Part shown: in pieces, positions 34,303 to 43,461 of the stretch | How the letters are laid out: the number at the start of each line of letters is the position of its first letter | Numbering within the stretch: position 1 is the first letter of the stretch | From: Desulfobacterales bacterium | Lineage (GTDB): Bacteria > Desulfobacterota > Desulfobacteria > Desulfobacterales > Desulfosarcinaceae | DNA: 64,000 nucleotides | Assembly: GCA_016218685.1 (NCBI GenBank) | Contig: JACRDD010000020.1 | Location: forward strand, 62,001 to 126,000 | Reading direction: 5' to 3' | The notes under the pieces: model-generated | What the model saw: the letters and a program-made list of their open reading frames with translations, nothing else | Database searches by the model: none | Told to the model about the DNA's origin: nothing | Translations under genes and position numbers: made by a program

Positions 34303-36795
34303 TTATTTAAACGGCTTGAACATCACGATCAGCTTGGGCAGCAACATCAGCGCCCCTGCCAGGGCGATCACCATGGCCAAGCTGGTGAAGGCGCCGAAGT
34401 AAATCGTGGGCCAGAAATTGGAAACCGTCAAAATCGAAAAGCCGATGACGATGGCCACCGAGGTATAGAACATGGCATTGCCGATGCTGCCGTGGCAGCG
34501 ATGCAGGGTCTGGATGTAGTCGCCGTCCTTCCGGATCTCGTCCCGGAAACGGCAGATGTAGTGAATGGTGTCGTCCACGGCGATGCCCAGGCTGATCGAA
34601 GCGATGGTGATGGTCATCATGTCCAGGGGAATATCCAGCCATCCCATGGCGGCCAGCACGGCCCCGGCCGAAAGCAGGTTGGGGAACAGGGCGATCAGGG
34701 AGATGCGCAAGGAGCGGAACAGGAGCAGGAACATGCCCAGCAGCGAAAGAGCCGTCACCCCCATGGTTTGGATCTGGGAAGAGAAGAGGCTTTGCAGCAT
34801 GTTGTTGTAGAGCACCATGGTGCCGGCCAGTTGGACGCGCTCGGGCGCCAATCCCAGTTTGGTGGTCAAATCGCTCTGGATCTGCTTGAGCAGGGCATCG
34901 CGATGCAATCCCTTCAAAGAGTCCTTGATGCGGAGCGAGAAACGCGCTTCGTTGCCTGTGATCGAGATATAAGGGTTCAGCACAAGGCTTCGATACTGGT
35001 CCGGCAGCTTGGTGTAGAGCACGGCCATCTCGATGCTGGTCAGGGACTTGTCGTTGTTTAACGATTTGCCGATCTTGAGCAGGGTCGCCAGGCTGAGCAC
35101 CTTGCCGGTTTCGGGCAGTCCTTCCAGATAGTCGTGCACCTTTTCGATGGTCTTCAAGCGTTCGTCGAAGAACCAGTATTTGTCGAAATCTTCCTGCATG
35201 CTATTCGCATAGGGATTGAGCAGCGGATCTTCTTCCTCGTCCGATTGGGCGAACTGCTTCAAATCGACGGCGTCGAAGCGCACGATCACGTCCAGGGGCG
35301 TTGTACCCCCAATCTTTTCGTCGATCAGCTTCATGCCCTGGTAGATCTCGGTGGATTGCTTGAAGTAGTCGATAAAACTGTTCTCTACCCGCAGCCGGCT
35401 GATCCCCACGACGGTCAGAACGCATAGCAGACCCGTGACCGCCAGAATCGCACTCCCGTGGTGTTCGGTGAAGCGTCCCAACACCACCGACAAACCCTCG
35501 CCCTTCCTGGTCCGTTGGGGCTTGAGGGCGCGTTTCTTCATCAGAACCACGGTGGCCGGATAGAGGATGAAAGTTAAAATAATGGACAACACCAGGCCGG
35601 CGCTCATCATCAAACCGAAGTTGATCACCGGTTTGATGTCGCAGAACACCAGGGAGCTGAAGCCGGCGATGGTGGTCAGCGTGGCGTAGAGGCAGGGAAT
35701 GAACATGGAGTGCACCGTGTCCTTCACCAGCGTGCGCTGGTCCAGGTTGGGATCGGCCCGGTGGTACTCGCGGTAGCGCACGATGAGGTGAATCACGATG
35801 GACATGGTGATGATCAGTTGCAGCGAAACAAAATTGGAGGAGATGACCGTCACCTCCCAGCCGAACAGGGTCAGGATACCCATCATGGCGATCACCGACA
35901 CGAAGCAGCAGAGCATGGGCAGCACGATCCAGAGCAGGCGCCGGAAGATCACCCCCATGACCAGCACCAGCAGGGCGAAGACGCCCACGCCGAACATCTT
36001 CAGATCGTTGTGCACAAAGGCGATCATGTCGTCCTGGACCATGCTGATGCCGCCCAGATGAAGGTCGGCCTCTGCGCGGAAACGATCCAGAACGGCGCGC
36101 ACGTCGATGACATTGCGGTGCTGCTCGGCGCCGAGCCGTTCCATCTCGCCCCGGATCTTCTCCTTGACGATTTCAAAATCCGCGGCCTCGGCCTCCGTAA
36201 GCCGGCCATCGTCCTTCTTAATCAGGTACTCGTTGCGCTCGCGGCTCAGGGCCTGATAGGCCGGATCGATCTTCAGATTCACGAGGATGGCCGTGGTGCG
36301 AAAATCCCGACTGACGATCAGGTCGCGGTAAAAGGGGCTCTCGCCTAGCTCCTTGCGGGCCAGGGCTTTGTCGGTCTCGGGCGAGGCAAGCGTGCGGATG
36401 CCTTCGTTCACCTCGGCATAGGAGATGGGCGGGCTGTCGAAAAGCGGCACGTCCAGCAACGTAACCACCGACGCCACCTGGGGCAGGGACGCCAGTTCAT
36501 CGCGCATCCGGCCGATGGCGGCCAACGTGCTTTCCGCCATCAGATCGCCTTCCTTGGGCGTATAGGCGATCAGCAGGAAATCGTTAACCCCGTAGCGATT
36601 GACGATCTCCCGGGAGTAACGCAGATCCTTGTCGTTCTCCAGCAACAGGGTTTCGGCCGAAGCATCGATGCGGAAATTGCGGGCGGTGTAGCCCAGGAAG
36701 GCAATCATCGCTCCCAATATCAGGATGACCAGCAGCGGATGATCCAGGACCAGCTTGGTGTACCAGCGAAGCGCGACATCGGTGACTTTTTTCAT
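34303..36795 (-). CDS. RND-superfamily exporter (MMPL/HpnN type)
   Basis: An 830-residue inner-membrane transporter with a duplicated layout: one helix, a large periplasmic domain, five helices, then the same again (helix near residue 440, periplasmic domain to about 640, helices to the end). The motif AVDDTIHYICRFRDE in the second half and VIHLIVRYREY in the first half are the sterol-sensing-like RND signatures. Relatives move lipids, hopanoids or hydrophobic molecules, driven by protons. ATG at 36795 has GGAG at a good distance. It has no adaptor or outer-membrane partner here. Confidence 0.88.
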   Translation of the reverse strand: MKKVTDVALRWYTKLVLDHPLLVILILGAMIAFLGYTARNFRIDASAETLLLENDKDLRYSREIVNRYGVNDFLLIAYTPKEGDLMAESTLAAIGRMRDELASLPQVASVVTLLDVPLFDSPPISYAEVNEGIRTLASPETDKALARKELGESPFYRDLIVSRDFRTTAILVNLKIDPAYQALSRERNEYLIKKDDGRLTEAEAADFEIVKEKIRGEMERLGAEQHRNVIDVRAVLDRFRAEADLHLGGISMVQDDMIAFVHNDLKMFGVGVFALLVLVMGVIFRRLLWIVLPMLCCFVSVIAMMGILTLFGWEVTVISSNFVSLQLIITMSIVIHLIVRYREYHRADPNLDQRTLVKDTVHSMFIPCLYATLTTIAGFSSLVFCDIKPVINFGLMMSAGLVLSIILTFILYPATVVLMKKRALKPQRTRKGEGLSVVLGRFTEHHGSAILAVTGLLCVLTVVGISRLRVENSFIDYFKQSTEIYQGMKLIDEKIGGTTPLDVIVRFDAVDLKQFAQSDEEEDPLLNPYANSMQEDFDKYWFFDERLKTIEKVHDYLEGLPETGKVLSLATLLKIGKSLNNDKSLTSIEMAVLYTKLPDQYRSLVLNPYISITGNEARFSLRIKDSLKGLHRDALLKQIQSDLTTKLGLAPERVQLAGTMVLYNNMLQSLFSSQIQTMGVTALSLLGMFLLLFRSLRISLIALFPNLLSAGAVLAAMGWLDIPLDMMTITIASISLGIAVDDTIHYICRFRDEIRKDGDYIQTLHRCHGSIGNAMFYTSVAIVIGFSILTVSNFWPTIYFGAFTSLAMVIALAGALMLLPKLIVMFKPFK

Positions 36796-36995
36796 GATGC
36801 TCCAATTGGCGTGGGTAGCCAGTCTGCCTTTCCCGGATTTGGGCACCTATCCAGAAAGGCTTGAAAATCATAGGGTTGCTTTGCTTATACCCATTCGGCC
36901 GCAGCGGGTCAAGCCGCTTGGACCACCAAGCGCGCCCTGCATACTCGCTTTGGCCCATCGATGAAAGCAAAAAATCATCCGGCGACACACGGAAC

Positions 36996-37033
36996 TTGAC
37001 GCCAAAGCAAGTTTACAGTATTTGCCGCTGTAA
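36996..37033 (+). promoter_or_regulatory. Possible promoter and operator
   Basis: In the divergent gap between the RND gene and the small gene at 37067, TTGACG (36996-37001) lies 17 bases before TATTTG (37019-37024), a good -35 and a weak -10. TTACAG (37013-37018) and CTGTAA (37028-37033) form a perfect 6-bp inverted repeat over the -10. Confidence 0.3.
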
Positions 37034-37066
37034 TTTTTCTGTCCCCCTTTCGGAAGCTGGTGCCCG

Positions 37067-37510
37067 ATGATCCGATCCTTTTTCGAGCGTTTGAAGTTCA
37101 AGTACTTGCTCTACGGTTTGTACCTGCTGATCCGCTACACCGGTTGGCGCTCCGACCGCTTGCGGGCCAAACTCGAGGAGCGGGATATCGCCGTCGTCCT
37201 GCGGTCCAAGGATGGGACCATCGCCCGGACCATCCGCTGCCGAAAGGGCAAGGTGCGCTCCCGGAAAGGCCATGCCGGAGACGTGATTTCCAATATTACC
37301 TGGAAGAGCCCCGCGGACGGCACGCGGGTCATCCTGCGCGTCGTCCAGGCAGACCCCAAAGCACTCGTCAAGGCCGTGATGGCCGGGGATCTGATCCCCG
37401 AAGGCGAGGCCACCGGCATCCGCTGGTTCCTCGATGTGGTGGGCATGCTGGGCCGCATCTACCAAAAGAAAAAAAAGCCCGCCGAGGGGAGCCGGCCAGC
37501 GACGCGCTAG
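37067..37510 (+). CDS. Small protein, possibly SCP2-like lipid-binding
   Basis: A 147-residue basic protein. The first 25 residues are amphipathic and could lie on the membrane (KYLLYGLYLLIRYTGW). The middle has short beta strands (DIAVVLRSKDG, TIARTIRCRKG) and a C-terminal helical part with AGDLIPEGEATGIRWFLDVVG, a pattern that recalls SCP2/sterol-carrier domains. That resemblance is weak and from memory. It is divergent from the RND exporter across 271 bases, so a shared role in lipid movement is possible but unproven. Confidence 0.55.
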   Translation: MIRSFFERLKFKYLLYGLYLLIRYTGWRSDRLRAKLEERDIAVVLRSKDGTIARTIRCRKGKVRSRKGHAGDVISNITWKSPADGTRVILRVVQADPKALVKAVMAGDLIPEGEATGIRWFLDVVGMLGRIYQKKKKPAEGSRPATR

Positions 37511-37590
37511 CCTGCCCATTCCCATCGACCGGTCCCACAACCAGAAATCTTGCTAATTCCATTTGCATCGGATGTTTCATTGTGTTACTG

Positions 37591-37608
37591 GAACTGACAC
37601 GCCAGTTC
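37591..37608. repeat. Inverted repeat GAACTG-N6-CAGTTC
   Basis: Perfect 6-bp arms at 37591-37596 and 37603-37608, 81 bases after the small gene stop and about 140 bases before the secreted-protein start. It could be an operator for the downstream gene set or part of a transcript end; TAAAAT follows directly. Confidence 0.3.
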
Positions 37609-37746
37609 TAAAATATTGAAGCCGGCGCCTCCCGCCTCACGGATCAGAACCAAGCGACAATAGGCGACAACCGCCGCAAAACCGATCTCGTTGCCTCAAC
37701 TACCGAGAGCAACTCGGGCTGGGCGTGAAAGGAGAGAGATGTCCAG

Positions 37747-39456
37747 ATGAAAAGCACAGGCCTCAGGTTGTCCATCATCGCCCTTTTGTTGAGTTTGGTC
37801 CCAAGTTGTTTTGCGATGGGCACCCAACCCCCGACAACTCCCGTTTATGAATCCCAGGTCCTCACCCGCGCCGAAATCGACGAATGCTACAGCACTCCCG
37901 GTCAATCTTTCGTTCCCGGCCCGAATTGCGGCATCGGTCAGAGGCCCAAAGCCAACCAATCCTATCTGTGGGGCCTGGCAAAGTCCGGCGACAATCTGTG
38001 GATCGGCACTGGGTCCAACATGCTGTGCGTGATGTATGCTTACGCCGCTTACAACCAGGGCATGACCGAGAAAGAGGCCACCCAGAACGACATGTGGGCC
38101 TGCGAATACTCAGCGGGCCGATACATAGAAGAACAATTGGGCATTCCCGCGCCGGCCCTGTTCAACGATTTTCGCCCGCCCAAAATTTACACGTACAATC
38201 TGGGCACCAAAACCTTGACGGACCAAACCGGCCAGATCACCAACCCCCTGGCGGTGGGCCTGCTCAAGAGCACATTCGGCCTGCGCTCGGCCGCGGCCTT
38301 CGGGAATGTGGTCTTTTTAGGCGGCCCCCTGGCCTTGGGCAAAGGCATCAATCTTTGCGCCTTCAACGCCACCACGGGGGCTTTTATCGGCGCCAGAAAC
38401 CTGGCCGCATATCAGAACGTCCGCCGTTGGCTGGTATATAACGGTGCCCTTTATGCGGCCGTGGCCAACGAGGCCGGTGGCGGCAGGGTCCTGCGCTGGA
38501 CCGGCAGCGACACCGCTCCCTTTGCCTTCGAAGAGGTGGGCGCAATGGATGCCGGCGCCGTGGAGATCGCAGCCCATAACGGCCGCCTCTATGTGGGCAC
38601 TTGGCCCGATCGCAATGCGGATAACCCTCCCCCGGCCGGCTTGTGGATGAGCCCGGCGGTGCCGGCGGGCGGTTTGACCGCGGCGAACCTCAATAGCTGG
38701 CAAAAGGTATGGAATGTGGGCAATTACGAGCCCGATCCCGTCATCAGAGGGCTCTACGGCATGGGCGCCATGGCCTCCTATGGCGGCTATCTCTACTGGG
38801 GCACCATGCACTCCCCGGCCGCGGCCTTCGGCGCCCTGGTTAAAAGATACAATATCAGCAGCCTGGGAATTGCCCCGGCCTTCTTCAACGGCTGGCGGGC
38901 TGCGGCCATCTTCAGGGCCGCCGATCCCGGCGCAACCGCCAAGGTCGAACTGCTCTATGGCGATGCCAATCTGCCGGTTTTCGTCTCCCCCGCCTTGGGC
39001 GGCATCTGGACCTACCGCCCCAACAACATGAGTGGCGCGGCCGGAAAGTACGGCACATCCGGTTTCGGCAACCTGTACAACAATTACACCTGGACCATGG
39101 CGGTTTATAAGGACCAGTTGTACGTGGGCACCATGGACAACTCCTATTTGTGGCTCGATTGGGACAATCTCTTTTTCGGTTGGCTCGAAGACCAGTATTT
39201 TTCCATTCCACCGCTCTGGACCCCGGATGAGGAAGAGTACGGCGCCGACCTGTGGCGCTTCCCGTCGGCCAGCCAGGCCGCCGTGCGCATGACCCGCAAC
39301 GGGTACGACAATTACTTCAACTACGGCTTCCGCACCATTCTGGCCGACGATGCCACCGGCCTCTACCTGGGAACGGCCAATCCGGCCAATATCGCCCGGG
39401 ATACGGACGGCACACTGCTTGGAGGGTGGGAACTGATTCGACTGATCCAGCGCTGA
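37747..39456 (+). CDS. Secreted protein with repeated beta (propeller-like) segments
   Basis: A 569-residue exported protein: signal segment 1-24 (LLLSLVPSCFAMG; the cysteine has a poor lipobox). The mature part has repeated blocks such as GDNLWIGTGSN, NGALYAAVANEAGG, NGRLYVGTWPD, GGYLYWGTMHS and KDQLYVGTMDN, each about 60-90 residues apart. They look like blades of a beta-propeller with YVGT/YWGT strands. No enzyme motif was recognised. The GMC flavoprotein gene follows after 40 bases, so the two may work together on one substrate. Confidence 0.7.
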   Translation: MKSTGLRLSIIALLLSLVPSCFAMGTQPPTTPVYESQVLTRAEIDECYSTPGQSFVPGPNCGIGQRPKANQSYLWGLAKSGDNLWIGTGSNMLCVMYAYAAYNQGMTEKEATQNDMWACEYSAGRYIEEQLGIPAPALFNDFRPPKIYTYNLGTKTLTDQTGQITNPLAVGLLKSTFGLRSAAAFGNVVFLGGPLALGKGINLCAFNATTGAFIGARNLAAYQNVRRWLVYNGALYAAVANEAGGGRVLRWTGSDTAPFAFEEVGAMDAGAVEIAAHNGRLYVGTWPDRNADNPPPAGLWMSPAVPAGGLTAANLNSWQKVWNVGNYEPDPVIRGLYGMGAMASYGGYLYWGTMHSPAAAFGALVKRYNISSLGIAPAFFNGWRAAAIFRAADPGATAKVELLYGDANLPVFVSPALGGIWTYRPNNMSGAAGKYGTSGFGNLYNNYTWTMAVYKDQLYVGTMDNSYLWLDWDNLFFGWLEDQYFSIPPLWTPDEEEYGADLWRFPSASQAAVRMTRNGYDNYFNYGFRTILADDATGLYLGTANPANIARDTDGTLLGGWELIRLIQR

Positions 39457-39496
39457 ACGCCCGACATCCGAATTGCAAACTCCATGGGAGCTTTCT

Positions 39497-40798
39497 ATGC
39501 GCGACGACATCTCGACGACTCATGACGCGATCATCGTAGGGTCCGGCCCCGGCGGTGCCTCGGTGGCCAAGGAACTGGCCGGCCAGGGCCGACGCATTTT
39601 AATGCTGGAGAGGGGCGACAACGCCCCCATCAAAGGCTCCCTGTTCCAGGTGGCCACCAACGCGGGCATCCCCGGCCAGAGCCTGCTCTTTACGAACCTT
39701 TCCCTTCTGGCCATGGTGCGGGGCCTGTGCACCGGCGGCAGCTCCATCTTCTACTGCGCCACGGCCTTCGACCCGCCCTATGCCATGCTCGAGGGCTACG
39801 GCATCGACCTGCGCCGGGAGGTCCAGGAACTCAAAGCGGAGATTCCCATCGCCCCGGCCGAAGAGCGCCTGATGGGGCCGGGCGCGCGTCTGATGATGCA
39901 AAGCGCCCGCCAACTGGGCTACCCCTGGCACAAGCTCAACAAGTTCATCTATCAGGACAAATGCCGGCCCGATTGCAGCCTGTGCAGCTACGGCTGCCCC
40001 CACGGCGCCAAATGGACGGCCCGCAACTATGTCGAACAGGCCGTGGATCAGGGCATGACCCTGGTCAACGGCGCCCGGGTCACGCGCATTCTCTTCGAAG
40101 GCGATAAAGCCGTGGGGGTGCGCTACCGCAAGAACCTGCAACGTCACGATGTCTTCGCCAAACGCATCGTGGTGGCGGCCGGCGGCGTGGGCTCGCCCAA
40201 GATTCTGCGCCGCAGCGGCTTGGACCGGGCGGGCTACGATTTCTTCTTCGACCCCCTGATCATGGTCTTCGGCACCGTGGACGGATTGCAAAGCAAGGGC
40301 GAAATCCAGATGTCGGCCGGCGTGCACATGCAATCCAGGGGCTACCTGATGGTGGACCTCAATTTCCCCACCCCCATCTACCTGGGCCAGAGCCTGCCCA
40401 AGCTGCGGCTGGACAAAGCCTTCTCCCAGTCCAATACCCTGATGATGATGATCAAAATCAAGGACGAGTTGGGCGGCCATACCACGGCCTGGGGCGGCGT
40501 GCGCAAAAGCCTGCGGGCCGAAGACCAGGCCAAGCTTAAAGACGGCTATACGCATGCCGCCCGCATCCTTAAAAACGCCGGCGCCAAAGGGATTTTCAGC
40601 GGCTGGACCGTGGCGGCCCACCCCGGCGGCACAGTCAAGATCAGAGAGATGCTCGACAGCAATCTCAAGACCGAGAAGCAAAATCTGTACGTCTGCGACT
40701 GCTCCGTGATCCCCGAAGCGTGGGGCCTGCCGCCCACCTTGACCCTGCTGGCCCTGGGGAAACGGTTGGGAAGACATCTATCCGGACAGATGCAATGA
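39497..40798 (+). CDS. GMC-type FAD oxidoreductase with four-cysteine cluster
   Basis: A 433-residue flavoprotein. The N-terminal FAD fingerprint is IIVGSGPGGASVAKEL (12-27). The C-terminal end has the GMC layout: a catalytic-type histidine in AAHPGGTVKI and the FAD-contact LYVCDCSVIPEAWGLPP. Between them, C156, C160, C163 and C167 (CRPDCSLCSYGC) form a compact set that probably binds an Fe-S cluster. Most GMC alcohol oxidases lack it; anaerobic dehydrogenases with such inserts pass electrons to a one-electron carrier. No signal peptide is present. It sits 38 bases before the helical gene that opens the reductase set. Confidence 0.8.
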   Translation: MRDDISTTHDAIIVGSGPGGASVAKELAGQGRRILMLERGDNAPIKGSLFQVATNAGIPGQSLLFTNLSLLAMVRGLCTGGSSIFYCATAFDPPYAMLEGYGIDLRREVQELKAEIPIAPAEERLMGPGARLMMQSARQLGYPWHKLNKFIYQDKCRPDCSLCSYGCPHGAKWTARNYVEQAVDQGMTLVNGARVTRILFEGDKAVGVRYRKNLQRHDVFAKRIVVAAGGVGSPKILRRSGLDRAGYDFFFDPLIMVFGTVDGLQSKGEIQMSAGVHMQSRGYLMVDLNFPTPIYLGQSLPKLRLDKAFSQSNTLMMMIKIKDELGGHTTAWGGVRKSLRAEDQAKLKDGYTHAARILKNAGAKGIFSGWTVAAHPGGTVKIREMLDSNLKTEKQNLYVCDCSVIPEAWGLPPTLTLLALGKRLGRHLSGQMQ

Positions 40799-40836
40799 CC
40801 TGGTCGCACGCCCGCGCGTGCGAAGAATAGCTGAAG

Positions 40837-42309
40837 ATGATGCGGAACCGGACCCTGCCCGAAACAGCCGAACAGCAACGCAGCGAGGCCCAGCTTGCCG
40901 CCCTCGTGGCGGATCTGCTCAACAGCGCCGAACTGCGAGGACTGGCGGCCGCCGTCGGCCGGCACTGGCTGGGCGATTGGAGCGACCACCATCGCCTGAA
41001 ACGCCTCCTGGCCAAGCCCGCGGCCTGGGCCTTGTCCAAAAGCCTCGCGCCTTCCGATGGAACCCCGCTGACCGAACGTTTCCAAAAGCCGGAATGCGTC
41101 GAAACCCTTTCGGCCCAATGGCCCCAAATGCGCCAGGGCCTGGGCACCCTGCTGCGTTCGCTGGTGGCCGCGGTGGAAAAGCTTCCCACCGAGCGCAAGC
41201 AAGCGCTGCTCGACCGGATGCTGGCCGGCCCGGAGGGTGTCGACGATGGCGCGGAGTATTCCCCGTTGGCCGGCCTGGCGCGCATTGCCGAAGATCTCTA
41301 CCGGCATGATCCGCTCTTCTTCTCGACGCGCCTTTCGCCGCTGCTCGACCGATGGCTCGGAAGCACCGATTTCGGCGAGCTGCATGCGCTGCTGGAGGCC
41401 GGCCGGGAGGATCTGCGCGCGTTGATCGGGCAGGCCATCGGCATGCTGTTCGAGTACCCGGCCAAGCTCGTGGCCCTGCTGTCCCTGGTGCCCGACGGCC
41501 TGAACCTCGCGCTCGGCGCGCTGCATGACCTGCTGGGACATGTCAACACCCTGCCGCCCGATATCTTCACCGACCTGCTGCTCTCCATCTACCGGCAAGT
41601 GGATGCCACCCTCATCGGTCAAAGCATCAACCGCGCCAATGAAGCCATCCGCCAGATCCACACCGGCAGCACGCTGATCGGCGAAATGGATGCGCCGCGC
41701 TTCTCCAGCGATCTGAGGGACAAACTGCGCGAAGTCGCGGCCCAGATCGACCCTGCGCTGGCCATCAAGGCCCGCGCCGCCCTGATCGACAGCCGCGAAG
41801 CCCTGATCCGCATCCTCATCGAGACGACCCAGGAGCACCCGGACCTTTTGAACCTCTGGCTCCAGCAGTTGGCCGTGGGCCGCAATGCCGAGATCCGCCT
41901 CTTCAAACGCAAAATCGAAGTGCTCGAAACCCTGCCCGCCGATGACGCTATCGAGGCGCTCTGCGCCGGTCTTTCCAGTTGGAACGCCTACGATCTGGCC
42001 GAAACGGTCAACAGCCTGGCCCGCCTGGCCAACCGCATCGGTCGGCTCACGCCCGGGGTGTTCAAATCTCTGGTCACCGAGTTTGTGAACACCCTGGATC
42101 TGGATGAACTGGAAGAGAGCCTGGCGGGGCTCGCCCCGGATCTGGCCCGCGCCGTCCGGCCGGTCTTCCGCCGGCTCGCGCCACCGCTGATCGGCGAGCT
42201 GTGCGCCCTCTTCGAGCCCGGCGCAGAAGATGACGGCTGCGACGAGACCATGCACGAGGCCCGCGAACGGCTGCGCCGTTTGCTGCGCGGCGAGGAGCAA
42301 AAGCGATGA
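40837..42309 (+). CDS. Helical protein of unknown function, first gene of the reductase set
   Basis: A 490-residue soluble protein rich in Leu, Ala and Arg, nearly all predicted helix, with no signal sequence, cofactor motif or cysteine cluster (only scattered Cys). Segments such as ALLDRMLAGPEG and LANRIGRLTPGVFKSLVTEF suggest repeated helical hairpins. Two ATG codons open the frame (40837 and 40840). Its end overlaps the next start by 4 bases (ATGA), so it is translated with the D-component gene. An assembly or scaffold role is a guess from position only. Confidence 0.7.
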   Translation: MMRNRTLPETAEQQRSEAQLAALVADLLNSAELRGLAAAVGRHWLGDWSDHHRLKRLLAKPAAWALSKSLAPSDGTPLTERFQKPECVETLSAQWPQMRQGLGTLLRSLVAAVEKLPTERKQALLDRMLAGPEGVDDGAEYSPLAGLARIAEDLYRHDPLFFSTRLSPLLDRWLGSTDFGELHALLEAGREDLRALIGQAIGMLFEYPAKLVALLSLVPDGLNLALGALHDLLGHVNTLPPDIFTDLLLSIYRQVDATLIGQSINRANEAIRQIHTGSTLIGEMDAPRFSSDLRDKLREVAAQIDPALAIKARAALIDSREALIRILIETTQEHPDLLNLWLQQLAVGRNAEIRLFKRKIEVLETLPADDAIEALCAGLSSWNAYDLAETVNSLARLANRIGRLTPGVFKSLVTEFVNTLDLDELEESLAGLAPDLARAVRPVFRRLAPPLIGELCALFEPGAEDDGCDETMHEARERLRRLLRGEEQKR

Positions 42310-43445
42310 CCGCACTGTTGAGCCAAGCGGCCCAAAGCATCGACCTGGAACCGCTGCGGGCCTTTAAGGCGGCCGGGGGCCGGCTGGTCGGCTACACCTG
42401 TACCTTCCTGCCGGTGGAAGTATTTCACGCGGCCGGCCTGGTACCGGTCCGGCTGCGCGGCATCGGCGCCGAGAGCCTCAACATCGCCGATGCCTATTAC
42501 GGACCGTTTGTCTGCACCTTTCCCAAGGCATTGCTCCAGCAGGTGGGCACGCACCACTATGCTTTCCTGGATGGCGCCGTGATTACCGGCGGCTGCGACG
42601 GCATGCGGCGCCTGAATGAATGCTGGCGCAAGCTGGGGGCCGACATCCCCGGCGTGCTGCCGCCCTGGTTCCATTACTTCGATGTGCCCCACAAGCCGGA
42701 GGGCGTGGCCCTTTCGTGGTATCAAGATCAGGTACGCAAGCTGATCGATGCCGTCCAAAACGCCTTTGGGGTGCGCATCGACGAAGAAGCCCTGGGCCGG
42801 GCCATCCGCCAACAGAACCGCGTGCGCCAAAAACTGTGGGATCTGGCCGAGCTGCGTTGCCGTCGGCCCGCGCCGATCTCGGGCAGCGAAGCCTTCGAAG
42901 CCCTCATCGCCCGCAATGTACTGCCGCCCGATCGCTACCTGGACGAACTGGACCGCCTGCTCGCAACGGTCCAAAACCGGGCCGTGCCTTCCTCGGATCG
43001 CCGCCGGCGACTCTTCGTCACCGGCAGCATTTGCGACGACCTGGCGCTGGTCCAACAGATCGAGGCCGCCGGCGCCGTGGTGGTGGGCGAGAGCGTCTGC
43101 TACGGCCTGCGCAACACCTGCGCCCTGGTGGATGAAAGCGGCGACCCGGTGGCGGCCCTGAGCGCCCACTACCTGTCCGGCTCGGTCTGCCCGCGCATGT
43201 TCGGCTACTACGCGGAGCGCCGGGCCACCATCACCGAACGCATCCGCCAGACCGGCGCCCAGGGGGTGGTCCTGCAGAACATTCGCTTTTGCGACCTGCA
43301 CGGCTCGGAAAACGGGTTGCTGGAACGGGACCTGGAGCAATTGGGCGTGCCGACCCTGCGCATCGAAAAAGAGTATGGCGCCCTGACCGAAACCGGACGG
43401 TTGCGCATGCGCATCGAGGCTTTTTTGGAGCAGTTGGAAGCATAA
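42306..43445 (+). CDS. Benzoyl-CoA reductase / 2-hydroxyacyl-CoA dehydratase family, C/D-type subunit
   Basis: A 379-residue protein of the BcrC/HgdB family. These proteins carry [4Fe-4S] (or double-cubane) centres and bind acyl-CoA or similar substrates that receive one electron at very low potential. The family pattern is visible: VGYTCTFLPVEVFHAAGLVPVR (split motif, C32), YGPFVCTFPKALL (C70), FLDGAVITGGCDGMRR (C97) and late NIRFCDLHGSE (C329). It is the first of two catalytic-type subunits, followed after 16 bases by the larger one. The natural substrate cannot be read from the sequence. Confidence 0.8.
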   Translation: MTALLSQAAQSIDLEPLRAFKAAGGRLVGYTCTFLPVEVFHAAGLVPVRLRGIGAESLNIADAYYGPFVCTFPKALLQQVGTHHYAFLDGAVITGGCDGMRRLNECWRKLGADIPGVLPPWFHYFDVPHKPEGVALSWYQDQVRKLIDAVQNAFGVRIDEEALGRAIRQQNRVRQKLWDLAELRCRRPAPISGSEAFEALIARNVLPPDRYLDELDRLLATVQNRAVPSSDRRRRLFVTGSICDDLALVQQIEAAGAVVVGESVCYGLRNTCALVDESGDPVAALSAHYLSGSVCPRMFGYYAERRATITERIRQTGAQGVVLQNIRFCDLHGSENGLLERDLEQLGVPTLRIEKEYGALTETGRLRMRIEAFLEQLEA

Positions 43446-43461
43446 CGTAAAGGAATTTGTC

